64,000 nucleotides of DNA from Euborellia annulipes (lineage: Eukaryota; Arthropoda; Insecta; Dermaptera; Anisolabididae), in assembly GCA_023213315.1 (NCBI GenBank), contig JAKCPI010000887.1:60483-124482 (forward strand), written 5' to 3'. Below the pieces are notes generated by a model. It did not search any database, was not told the origin of the DNA, and was given only the letters and a program-made list of their open reading frames with translations. Position numbers and translations under genes: made by a program. This document shows positions 35,129-45,358 of the stretch, one piece after another (positions within the stretch are counted from its first letter, which is position 1; each line of letters opens with the position of its first letter).

Positions 35129-36518
35129 AATGGTTAATAGTACCACGGGCAAATTAAGTAGCTTTAAAAAAAAAAAAAATCATATCACTATAACAACCGT
35201 GTACGAGAGCGTAAAGGCATTGAACAAATGAAGAACAAAACCAAAAAGCTCGAGTTCAAATCTCTCGAGGAACAATTTTTTTTCCGCCCTGGATTTTTGT
35301 TCCCCGGGATCGACCGTGGATTTTTGTTTTCCAAAGAATGGGACAACTCTGTTTTTTCATTTTCGGGTTTTTTTGTTTCCCATTGTTATCATCCGGCCCA
35401 AGCCTCGCCCAATACTGGTCCAAGCCTTACCCATTTGTGTATTATCTAACTCAGGGAATGCGCTTGCATACTCCTTAGAAATGAACCCTGTGAGTCATTT
35501 GGGTTGCCTACCCTCCAGCAATCAAACACAAACTAATTTCTCCTCCGTTGTATCCTATTAAAAATTCATTACTAGTTCAGTCAAAAAAATAATTATTTAA
35601 TCTATAATTTGAAGCTAATTTGTTGATTGAGATCTTCGCGTAGAGAGAGTGTAAAATAAATTACAATCATAGAAACGAGCAAATATCAAATTATATATGA
35701 TTACAATATCTTCCTCTCCTCCACGTTGAGTTGACCTGTAAAAATAGAGAGCTTTAAAAACGAGCCTATAAACAAAATTCTTTTGATATTCAAACCGATA
35801 ATTTTTAGCCAGTTTCTTATTTCCTCTTTTTAATTATAGCAGGTTTTTTTTTAATTATAATCCAAATAATCAAACTCGCTGTCTTATTATATTTACAATT
35901 TTCTAACGATTTTTTTTTTATGCTCCATTAATTGCAAAGTAGTTTTAATAATAATAAAATTATCGATAGATATTAGGCGATGTTTATATTCTAGATAGAA
36001 ATTATAAATAGGTCCAGCTAACAGTTATTTGTTAATTGACGAGTTAAGAAAATACAATTCATCTTACCTTATGTTGTCCTAAGAGAAATAAGAATGAATA
36101 AGACCCTAATTAACCTCAAACTTGCCTCTTTTTGTTCTATTATGTTATTTTTTTAATCCTGTGTATATTTTTCGATATTGTAGTTAGAAGAATTAAATAA
36201 ATATTTTTTTTTTAATTTCCGGGCGATGATTTAGTGAAACTTTTCTTTAAAGTTTAAGAAATTGCGGATATCAATAAATCAACTATGTTAGAGATGCACT
36301 TTTGCTACGCAAATTAATTAATTTTAACTGCATACATTCTTGTAGGCAACCGAAATAACCAACTCATTAATATTAATAAGAGCGAGGCAGTTATTGACGG
36401 ATTATTATGGGAGTTATTAATTATTGAAAATTAATTGCAAAGTAGTTTTAATAATAACCATATTTTTTATTAATTATTTATTAAAAATATAAATACTGTA
36501 CCTCATTTCGACTGCTTA

Positions 36519-36647
36519 TTCTGCAGTCCCGGGTTCACTTCCCGTCCCAAGCGAGAATTTCATTTGAATTGGCTACCAATCATTTAAAATAAATAGGGAT
36601 GTGGTCTAAATGGCCTCAGATGCCGAAAAACACTTTAAACAAATAAA
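36519..36647 (+). mobile_element. SINE, head truncated
   Basis: B box cccgggttcacttcccgtcc, body gaattggctaccaatcattt, tail aaatggcctcagatgccgaa. The upstream half of the tRNA-like head is lost. Confidence 0.7.
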
Positions 36648-36659
36648 GGAACAATAAAA

Positions 36660-36790
36660 ATATAGAAAGAGATTCCTCTTAAAATATCCAACATTTACTT
36701 ATTTTACATCTCAGCAATCATTAAGAACTTAAATTATACTTTATCTAAGTACAGATTTCATATTTTATATTCAAATTTTTGGATTTTTAG
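36660..36790 (-). repeat. Repeat shared in inverse orientation with 11270-11410
   Basis: acatctcagcaatcattaag, aacttaaattatactttatc and taagtacagatttcatattt are the complement of words at 11310-11395. At 36990-37025 the ttaaggaactgctgcactcc word also matches 11280-11300. Class unknown, no termini defined. Confidence 0.5.
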
Positions 36791-37254
36791 ATTATTTTCA
36801 GATATAGTCTATATATTTTTTTTTTAATAAATTATTAATTTACGGTATTTTTCTTGTAAATATTGCAAGTTGTAGAAACCAATTGTTCTTAAAGAATCAA
36901 ACAAAATTTTATACGGATATTTATTTTGAGCCAACGCAATGCAGACCAGAGTACATTTCAGTTTTTCTTTATAATAAACCATCATCAAGGCTCGCTTTTT
37001 TTGCATTAAGGAACTGCTGCACTCCTTAGTTTCTAAAGTTTATGAATGAACTGAGGAATAAACTGAGGTTGGAGCTGCCAAAGGGGATCTGTGCTCTTTT
37101 AGTTATTGCAGCAACTATTAATAAAATTAAGCCTACTCAACACGGGCAATTATATGCAAATAATTATGCTATTAATTTGGATGGTTTGTAAGGGGACGGA
37201 ACCTAATAAATGAAAAAAAAGTGTGATTTTGGTGATCTTTAAATACAGTAGGAG

Positions 37255-37424
37255 CATGGGCGTAACTAGGGGGGTTCCGGAGGGCCTACCTCCCAGAAGA
37301 CTCGTGCCCCCCCCTAGAAAGCTCCTTGCCCCAATAAAAATTGGGAAAAATGGGGCTTTCAGGCCCACGAGAGGATGGCTGGTCCCATGCCCCCCCCCAG
37401 CAAAATTCTCTAGTTACGCCCATG
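37255..37424. mobile_element. hAT-like MITE, 170 bp
   Basis: Inverted ends CATGGGCGTAACTAG and CTAGTTACGCCCATG are perfect. Flanks are agtaggag and agtagtag (one mismatch). Inside the ends are G-rich and C-rich runs. Confidence 0.75.
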
Positions 37425-37699
37425 AGTAGTAGTCAATTTATCAAAATCACTTCTCATAGACAGCTGCAACATTTATTTAAAAAAAATTTTAAAATTATTA
37501 AATAATAAAATTTTTTTTTCAATAATAATTTCAAAACCATTAGAAAACCTATATAAATTAATAGGAATCCTGTTATATTCAATAAAAAAATAAAGAAAAA
37601 AATAAGGAAAAAAAAAGTATTTGCTCTACTTGAGATTCAATAAAAATCATTTAACTGGAAGAAAATTTTTGGGAACTCGATGGGGTCTTTGCAAGTGAT

Positions 37700-38000
37700 G
37701 TAGTATTGAATACAACGGTAGTAAAAACAACGCAGAGGTGGAAAAAAAAAAAAAAAAAAAAAATTGGAGAAATGAGAGCAGAGCGGCGGCGACGAAGACT
37801 CGATGGCTGCCACGCATTAAAGAAGCGAAAAAAGCGATTGTTTTTTGACTCGGGACGACGGATCACTGCTAGACGATGGAAATTAATCAAACAGAAAGAA
37901 AAGAACTCCTCCCCCCCCCACTCACTCACTCCTTGCCCAGGAGGAATTATTTTGTCAAAGTCCGCCACGCTGAAGATATATAGAAGACAGAAGCAGTCAC
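37700..38000. other. Unassigned block with raised GC
   Basis: gcagagcggcggcgacgaag and gggacgacggatcactgct stand out from the flanks; a long poly-A (37741-37762) leads into it. A Lys/Arg-rich frame exists only because of the A run. No repeat family or splice structure recognised. Confidence 0.3.
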
Positions 38001-38213
38001 GGTGAATGATTGCTTAAGTAGATCTAATCAGATTATAATGACATGTCGGGCCAAACGATTCCAAGTGCAAATGCCCAAAGAACAAAGAAAATAAAGGGAC
38101 CCGAACCAACAACACTCTAAACGACTAATTTGACCTTTATTTTTAAGATCCTTAGAGGGATGAAAAAACAACGATATTGGATTTGTTTTTTTTTTTTTTT
38201 TTTTTAATTTGTT

Positions 38214-38692
38214 TAAAAATGATCGAGGAATCCACACGCCCGCAGCAGGTCTGCATAGTGAACCTTTAGAGACACACACGCCCGCACCAGGCACACATAT
38301 TTTTTTTTTCTGGTCACTTTCCATCTACTGTGTGTGTCCCTCATTGGCGTAGCCAGAAATTTTTGATGGTAGGGTTCAAGAAAATTTTTTCAAAAATTTA
38401 AGATTATTTTAGGGTATTTATAAATCATTTTTTTTTTTAGCTAGAGTAAATTATTATATTTTACTTTCTCTTACCCTATATGAAATATAATTTGTATTAT
38501 AGAGCTTAAATATCTAGTCATGGCTTGGGTCCCAAGGGGGGGGGTTGAACCCCAACCCCCCTGGCTACGCCTATGGTGTCCCGGGGGGTGGTGCGGGCGT
38601 GTGGATCCCTGTATGTCCCTGGTGCGGGCGTGTGGATCCATGTATGCCCTTGGTGCGGGCGTGTGGATCCCTCGATCATTTTTAATCATACG
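38214..38692. mobile_element. Family D MITE interrupted by an hAT MITE
   Basis: Left arm aaaaatgatcgaggaatcc and cagcaggtctgcatagtga; right part gtggatccctcgatcattt with three tandem ggtgcgggcgtgtggatcc units (38590-38670). The hAT MITE 38342-38575 separates the arms. Confidence 0.72.
38342..38575. mobile_element. hAT-like MITE nested in an inverted-repeat MITE
   Basis: Inverted ends CATTGGCGTAGCCAG and CTGGCTACGCCTATG; flanks gtgtccct and gtgtcccg (one mismatch). It splits the family D MITE at 38214-38692, so it is the younger insertion. Confidence 0.75.
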
Positions 38693-38705
38693 TTATATGT
38701 TTACT

Positions 38706-38835
38706 AGGGTTTAAGGACTTTCGGCATATGAGGCCATCTACACACTGTCCATATTGGTTGGGATCCAATAATTTTTCGCCTAGGACGGGATTCGATCCCT
38801 TGACCTTTGGCACAAAGATGCTAATGCTCTACTTC
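38706..38835 (-). mobile_element. tRNA-derived SINE, divergent
   Basis: The minus strand reads gtagagcattagcatctttg and gggatcgaatcccgtcctag (B box); the tail resembles atggcctcatatgccgaaag on the same strand. Confidence 0.6.
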
Positions 38836-40108
38836 TGAAATTTGTTGTTAGCATTTATAAAACAGAAAAACCATTATTATTATTATTGTTTATTTAAAAT
38901 TAAAAAAATACCAATTTCCAAGCCAGAAATGAGAATAAATTTTTAAATTTTTTAAAAGGATATATCAATGAACAATAAGCTAGCTGGAAGATAGGCAACC
39001 GTATTAACCAAGAATTATTTTCTAATTTTCTAAAGTGCATTAACAAGTGAAGTTGTTAAATTTTTTTAAGCAATTCATCGTGAAATTTATTAATGAGGTA
39101 TATGGTTCATCAGGACCGTAGACATAAAACTTTTCAAGGGGCGGAAAGGGGGGAGGGGAGGAAATTTTTTTGATCCGGGCGATATTCCTCCCTCCCTCTA
39201 AATTAAAATCAAGATATAAAAATATCATCTTAATTTTCCATTTAGTAACTATATATCATTCGACTACAGAACTTGACGTGACAAAATATCCTAATCAAAC
39301 ACATACTTTTTTCTTTGATTACGAGATTTCAATAATTACCATTATACTCTATTAAATTTAAGAATAAAAATATAAATAGGTGTATTTACTTTTTTGAAGA
39401 TAGCTTCTCTAATTGTATTATATTTAAAAATAATAAATTCGTATTCCTGTCTGATGATTATATAATAGAGACTAAGAAAAGGATGTAAGAATCCAAAGTA
39501 TTAATTTAATGCTTGAGTAAAATTCTGTCTATGATATATCTAATTGTCTTTCTCAACGCAAATTTTCCAATAAATTAGTGAATATAAAATATTGTAAAGT
39601 ATAAATTGTGAGCTTTAGATGAGACAGACACTTGCAGAGTTCGCCTTTTCACTTGTTAATAATAGTGCTTTCTTAATTGAGCACTAGAGAATTACACGTT
39701 TGAAAGGCGCCTCTCGCATCTTTCCTGTTTCTTGGACGCCAATAAAAAAGCCAGTTATTGTGTTCCTCATTCTTATATTTTCAATTTCCCTTAAGCCTTC
39801 CTTGCCTGATGCCTTGTGAACTTATTGAAATAACATTTTATGGGTCGTTTAAATATAATTATTCATACAAGTCGGTGGGACCTACTTTTTGAAATTTTAT
39901 GGACATGTTTATAATTGTTTAAAAAGTATGAAATTCCGATTAGAAAAACTTAACTTTAAATTGTTTTAAAATGTATGAAGTAAATTAGAAAAGAAACAAA
40001 GTCTCTGTCATCTAAGGTGCCAAAATTCGACCTCGTGGTGAGAGCACACATAATTTTTTGAAAGCACCCGGGCCTTGATGTAGTGGTTAGCATGCTGGCC
40101 ATTTGTAC

Positions 40109-40316
40109 ACTGAGCGCCACAATTAAGCCCCCACCCGGAAGCTAGAGCTTTGAGAATTTGGTATATAGTGAAATAATTTTAATCGCCGAAAAGGTAAAAT
40201 AAAATCATCTGTACCAGATTTTAGGTTTTACCTTTTCGGTTATTAAAATTATTTCACTACATAACCAAAAAGGCTACTCAAGGCTCTAGTCCCAGGTGGG
40301 GGAGTGTGGCGTTCGC
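40109..40316. mobile_element. Foldback inserted in a SINE head
   Basis: Arms of about 90 bp: gagcgccacaattaagcccc ... gtgaaataattttaatcgcc and the complement ttattaaaattatttcacta ... gggggagtgtggcgttcgc. A short gtac is present on both sides, as expected from target duplication of the SINE sequence. Confidence 0.7.
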
Positions 40317-40423
40317 TGTACCAAGAACCCGTCGGGTCCCATGCGACAAATTTATTTAAATTGAATTGGCTACCAATCTAAAATAATTTAAATAAAAAGG
40401 GACGGGGTCTAAATGAGGCCATC

Positions 40424-40594
40424 GGCGCCAGAACGGCCTAACCCACATTTCACTTACTTGATTTTATGCCTTAGATTCTATTAAATCGTGAATGCCAGAT
40501 CAGTACTGTATTACTGGAATTCACGATTTAATAAAATATAAGGTATAAAATCAAGTAAGTGAAATGTAGATTAGGCCTTTCAGGCGCTGATGTC
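40424..40594. mobile_element. Second foldback inserted in the same SINE tail
   Basis: Arms cacatttcacttacttgatt and aatcaagtaagtgaaatgta; an inner hairpin attctattaaatcgtgaat / attcacgatttaataaaat. It splits the SINE's aaatgaggcc...ggccttagatgccg tail. Confidence 0.7.
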
Positions 40595-40769
40595 CTCAAA
40601 TGGCCTTAGATGCCGAAAAAGACCTTAAATAAAAATAAAAAAAATTTCAAAAATAATTTTTATAAACTATCACTAAATACTTTAAAATAAGTTTTTTTTT
40701 TTTTTTATTTTAAATATAATTTTGAAAATAGGAAAGCGCGGCCCAGAATTATTTTTAGGGGGTTTTTAT

Positions 40770-41107
40770 TAGGGCCCGGCCGAAACCGAATTTCGGCCTC
40801 ATTCTTAGTTTCGGCCCAAACCTTAACCGAAACCGAAACTTATATTTTCTATAAAAAAAATTATTATCATTTCACATTTTTTTTTTTTGTTGAAAATTTT
40901 TTCCCGGAAAATTTCCCCTCCCTGGAAAATCATTTTACCTTTTTTTTTAGGGGTGACTAAATTTTTTTCCCCACCTTTTGCGCTTTTGCAACATTTACCT
41001 TTTTTTTGCATTAGAGTCTCATCTCATCTTTTCCGACTCAGGTTTCGGCCGGCCGAAAGTGGTTCTGGCCACTTTTTGGCCGAAACCGAATATATGGTCG
41101 GTTCCTA
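40770..41107. mobile_element. hAT-like element, 338 bp
   Basis: Begins TAGGGCCCGGCCGAAACC and ends ATGGTCGGTTCCTA, flanked by perfect 8-mers GTTTTTAT (40762-40769 and 41108-41115). The word ggccgaaaccg recurs several times in both orientations inside. Confidence 0.75.
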
Positions 41108-41739
41108 GTTTTTATAAAAAAAAAGTAAAAATATAAAATTTGAATTTAATAAAAAAAAAAAACATTAAATTTATAAATCTAATCCTTTGAAAGTGGAATA
41201 TGAATAATTATCCTTGCACTTAAAGGTTGAAATAAAAAGTTTTGTTCAAGTGTTTAAGCCTTCTGGGAGGGGGGGGGGGGGCAAATCCCCTCTCCCATAA
41301 AAAAATACTCTCAAAATTATTTAAAGTCTTTTATGGTCTTTTCAATTAAAAAAAAAAATGTTTGCATTTGTTTTAAATATTATTTCTAAAAAAAACTCCC
41401 CCAAAGGCTTAATGCGAGACAGAACGAGTTCTTTATTAAAAAAAAAAAATCCCGAGTTGCGCCACCGATTCTCCCTATGAGTAAAAAGGCTAATCGATTA
41501 ACTTTTCCCATAAGCAAATTAAGTTTTTATATAATTGTTTTAAGCAATAATTAATTTTACTTCATATACATCCTAGTGTGATATTTAATACAGACGAACA
41601 TTAATCACAAAACTGTGATTAAATCTTAAATGAGAGGCAACATCACCAAAATTCAAGACACCGTACTCTCTCTCTCCCATGTGGCATCTTAATCCATCAC
41701 TCAGCAATAATCCTCACAATTATTTTTAACTTAGAAAAA

Positions 41740-42136
41740 AACGTCAGCTGTTTTTCCTGGACAAAATTTCCGAATGCGCCTTAAGGTAGACCGCCACCTG
41801 TGCGAAAGTCTCAGGCAGGCGGAGAAGGGATTCCCCGCCGTCGTCGCCGCTATCCGCGACTTTGGCTGCCTTCGAGTGGCGCGGACTGGGGACAGAAGCC
41901 CGACCCCCGTCAGTGAGAGCACATCGCGTCCCCCCTCCCCCACCCCACCCTGAAAAGTGTGTTTGTTGTGTGCAAAAAAAAGTGTTTGACAACCGGGCCG
42001 AATTTAATGTTGTGTTCGATTATTGCGTCGTTTTTTTGTGTGTTAAATCAACAACCCCTTCACGTCCATTGTGATGGTTGCAATATGAAAAAGAGGGTTT
42101 GTTTGCCGCGCAAATGTCTTCAGGGTCACGTTCGCC
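41740..42136 (+). promoter_or_regulatory. GC-rich island, candidate alternative promoter and leader
   Basis: About 400 bp with many CG dinucleotides (for example gccgtcgtcgccgc near 41838) in an AT-rich background. An arthropod-style initiator match, TCAGT, lies near 41909. No TATA box is evident at the expected spacing. A short upstream frame, ATG at 42085 to TAG at 42144, precedes and overlaps the ATG at 42137. The block runs straight into the strong donor at 42181, which suggests a transcribed leader. cnc genes are known to use alternative promoters, but assignment to that gene is inference. Confidence 0.4.
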
Positions 42137-42180
42137 ATGCCTAGCTCGCTCGCTCTGGATCGGAGGACAGAACTCTTCAG
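42137..42180 (+). CDS. Possible short first coding exon or leader exon end (MPSSLALDRRTELF...)
   Basis: Seen: ATG in fair context (cgccATGc) opens 14 codons, MPSSLALDRRTELF, plus two bases, followed at once by a textbook donor, CAG|GTAAGT. Any coding exit would be phase 2. The exon at 30073-30267 exits in phase 0, so this ATG cannot share that exon's downstream acceptor in frame. Either it joins a different acceptor, or the ATG is an upstream ORF in a non-coding leader, or it belongs to another transcript. The splice donor is the strongest evidence; the coding status is weak. Confidence 0.3.
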
Positions 42181-42299
42181 GTAAGTCCGGAAGTTGGTTA
42201 CAAAGTATTGATAAAAAACAACATCCCAGCTTTTTATTGTCTCCATTAAACCGATAACTTTTTTTTTTTTATTCGTTCTCGATCAAGCTCAAATTAAAC

Positions 42300-42760
42300 C
42301 GTAGCTCCTTCACTTGAATTCAAGTGTTTGCTACCCAAAGTCCGCGTGTGTCCTTGATAGTGACGTCACTGGTGGCTAATGACATGTTCTCAACCACCAA
42401 CCTTTATTTTTATTTGACGTAACATTGGCGTATATAAAAAAATTCTCAGAAATTTAGACAGCTACATCCTTCATGGCCTTGCTCAGGGTTTCAAGTGACA
42501 CGCGTAATTAATGATGTCTTGATTACGTTCATTGTGGTGCCGGAGAGTACTCTCTAATCGATTAGAGGTCCATCTGTCTGCGCGACGGTGGCTCCTCTTG
42601 CGGGGGTCCCGTTAAACAACACCAAGTAACCTCCTTTCTGAAATTGAAAAAGCCTAAAGCCAATGATTGACAATTTCGGCGACAGAAAAAAAAACATCAT
42701 AATGACAGTAATGGCCAAGTCAGAAAAACATTCAAGTAACAAGTCGAGCCGATCATTATG
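42300..42760. promoter_or_regulatory. Non-repetitive block just downstream of the candidate leader exon
   Basis: Moderately GC-rich sequence after the GTAAGT donor, with a TGACGTCAC palindrome (CRE-type) at about 42361, a TAATCGATTA palindrome at about 42556 and CCAATGATTGAC at about 42659. No repeat match within the window. Candidate first-intron enhancer; inference from motif density only. Confidence 0.22.
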
Positions 42761-43704
42761 ATGAGGATCATTAAGAACTAATCAAAGCCAGATTAGCGCA
42801 TTATAAAAAATAAAATTTTTTTTCCAATAAAAGAAATTTTGCATATAAAAATTATTTTCGAGGTGAAACTTTATTATTATTAAAAAAAAATAAACGTAAT
42901 TGAAAGATAATTGATATCTTAAAAAGTTTCTTCCGGCGCGGAGACTTGAATGCTTGGAATGTCGCATCTAATAAATCAAGCCAAGCAAATCTTATAATTC
43001 GCACAAACCGCAAACCAAACGATCATTTTAAAGTTAGCTTAATCAATTTTATTGCTTCTTTCTCACGTATTCGACGTTTTAAATCATTTGGTCGTGGTAG
43101 CCAAATGAGTGAGTGATGGCGACGGTCGCCTCTCTTGAAACCCGTCCAGTGACAGTCAAATTGTGATGATTGATGCTGCCTGCTCCATCTGGCGCGAGGA
43201 AAATAACAAAAAAAAAAATAAATAAATAATAAAGAAGAGAAAAAAAAAAATTGATGCCGCCCGCCAACGCTCAGGAGACGTTCGTTGCTTCCTTGAGGCC
43301 AAAAACTCGACGTTTGTTTCAGGCAAACTCGACGCTTGTCTGTTGAAATAACTAAGCAAACCATCATAAAATTTTGATACTTTCCAAATAAAATTTCAAT
43401 GTTCCTTTTTTTTTTTTATAAATATGTGTCAGGGATCAGGGATCGACACTTTGTGGTTAGGTCTATTGGGTGTATTCCCGTTCCTTTTTCGAGAAATTTT
43501 AGTTGTTTAATTGAATTTGCCAAGAATTTTTTGAATTTTTATTTATAGTCGAGAATATAAAAAAATGGTGTGACTGGTCGCCCAGCACGCAACTTTCTCT
43601 TACTTCCGGTAATTGAAAGTTGTGTTCTGTGCTTGTCACGCCAGATTTTTTGTGTCGAGATATATTTAGTTTCCAACGATATATTAAAATTCAAGAAGTA
43701 AATT

Positions 43705-43972
43705 TTTTTTTTTTTTAAACATTCACACTTTTTTCTCATTCACACTCACACCCACACACATCTTCACACAGTCTTTTCGGCAACTTAGGCCATTTAAGAC
43801 TTAAACGATACTAGAGATTTGTAAATATTTCTATTGGGGGTCCAAGCATTTCTATTTAAGCCATTTGGTATCCAAATGGCTTAAATAAAATCATCAGACT
43901 GCCTGGGGTCCGAACCCGCGACGATCGGGATAGAAGATAGGCACGCTACCAACTACACAGAGCCCGTAGGCA
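43705..43972 (-). mobile_element. tRNA-derived SINE inserted in repeat B
   Basis: Full-length family member with cgggttcggaccccaggc on the minus strand. The flanks duplicate attcaaga(a/t)gta of repeat B. Confidence 0.78.
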
Positions 43973-44065
43973 GAATTCAAGATGTAAAATTTATAAACAT
44001 GGGAAAATATTTATATTTTGTTACCATGGCAACTATTTATTTCTATTATCTTTTGTTGTAGAAAT

Positions 44066-44207
44066 AAGAATGCCTGGACCCCAATAATAGATAAATTCTT
44101 AAATAACGGTTATCGTCAAAGTCTTATATGGCCTAAGTTGCCGAAAAGACTGTGTGAATGTGTGTGTGAGTGTGAGTGAGAAAACAGTGAGTGTTAAAAA
44201 AAAAAAA
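44066..44207 (+). mobile_element. 5'-truncated SINE of the same family
   Basis: Starts at aagaatgcctggaccccaa, contains atatggcctaagttgccgaa, a GT-rich tail and poly-A at 44197-44207. No tRNA-like head. Confidence 0.7.
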
Positions 44208-44926
44208 TTCGGACTCAGAGGACCTCAAAACGTGTATATACAGTATATTGTATATATTGATATATATAGGAAAGAAAAAGTAAAAAAATGGCCTTGTTTA
44301 ACCTCTAAAAAATTAAAAACGTATTATAATTATTTCACTTATATCGTTAAAGACTATTAAAAAAAAAATCGTAAAAAATATTAATTTTTTTTTTACCATT
44401 TCCTTGTTTTTATGGTTACCTGAGTTAATTCCATGAAAACCAGAAATAATTCAATTGAAGTAGGTAAAGTCAAAAATTCTTTAAAATTGGAAATTAAATT
44501 CGATATAGGCCTAATATTTTTTTTTTTTACTCTTTGATGGATTTCAATTTGAAGTGTTTATTCTTATTTCAAAAAATCAGGGGGGAGAAGGGGGGGAGTG
44601 ATTAATGAAATCATCTACTAAACGCCCAATTGAATACCTCCTTAATAGATTCGTCAATCGAGTTCAAGGAGTCCGTTGGAGACTTCAATGAACTAACAAG
44701 AAAATCTATCCCTTGAATGAGACGCACGCCATAGTGTAGCAATAAATAAATTAACGATTAAAGAATGTTAACCATATAAAAATCACTAAATTCCAAAACA
44801 ATGCTATTATGATAAAATTTGATGATTTTAATTTTCATTACCTTTTAAAACGATACAAAAAATTTTGTTTAGACAATTAGAGTTGTGGTGTGCCAAATGA
44901 ACAATTGTAGGAAAAAAGTTATTGAT

Positions 44927-45124
44927 AAATCGCTAAGATTTTGACAGTAAATAAAAATCAATTTTGGTGAGTTTTATATTTACGGTATATTATTAGTATA
45001 TTTTGAATGCATTAACAGCGGCTAACTCACACTATGAAACTACATAAGGTGTTAGAAAATCGTTAATGCATCCGAAATATGCGGATTATAAAATTATATT
45101 TACTGCCAAAATCTTAGCGATTTA
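44927..45124. mobile_element. Inverted-repeat MITE, about 200 bp
   Basis: Ends aaatcgctaagattttgaca and ccaaaatcttagcgattta; subterminal gaatgcattaac / gttaatgcatcc. Target duplication not resolved. Confidence 0.65.
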
Positions 45125-45358
45125 CCTTTTCCTATTTTGTTTAGATTTTTTTGATACACATCATGCAAAGCCTATTAATAAAAATTATTTTACCGATTTG
45201 CATCTCAATCTCTGGCCGATAAGATTAATGTATAATCTATAATTACTTTAAAAGGGTTTATATTTATTGAATTTTTCTTGACTATAGTCACGACCTTGCC
45301 ATCCTGCAGTGCTAAACAGGTCATTCGTCTTTTAAGAAATCCTCATTGCCATTGAGGA

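Larger units (their letters stand above)
40069..40640 (+). mobile_element. SINE split by two foldback elements
   Basis: Pieces: head cgggccttgatgtagtggtt (40069-40108), body cccatgcgacaaatttattt...ggctaccaatctaaaat (40317-40423), tail ggccttagatgccgaaaaag (40600-40640). The foldbacks at 40109-40316 and 40424-40594 account for the gaps. Confidence 0.72.
30268..41739 (+). other. Intron downstream of the second exon, first part
   Basis: Starts with the donor GTAGGC. No acceptor followed by a convincing coding stretch was found before the GC-rich block at 41.74 kb. It holds hAT-like elements (30835-31253, 34783-35052, 37255-37424, 38342-38575, 40770-41107), hammerhead-like motifs (31507-31548, 33020-33062), SINE fragments and two foldbacks nested in one SINE (40069-40640). 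31900-33000, 33900-34700, 35500-36500 and 38950-40060 are AT-rich with no assignable feature. Confidence 0.5.
43560..44282 (+). mobile_element. Dispersed repeat B with two SINE insertions
   Basis: Left hairpin aatggtgtgactggtcgcc ... gtgcttgtcacgccagattt at 43563-43647, right end ggaaagaaaaagtaaa. Interrupted by SINEs at 43705-43972 (flank attcaagaagta / attcaagatgta) and 44066-44207. The centre of B is missing. Confidence 0.7.

Noticed and set aside
36824..37006. 60-codon minus-strand frame
   Set aside because: Looks protein-like at its start but lies in an old unclassified repeat and matches no family I can name.
41731..41992. Minus-strand frames of 70 and 82 codons
   Set aside because: GC-rich island with few stops; the donor and leader evidence is on the plus strand.
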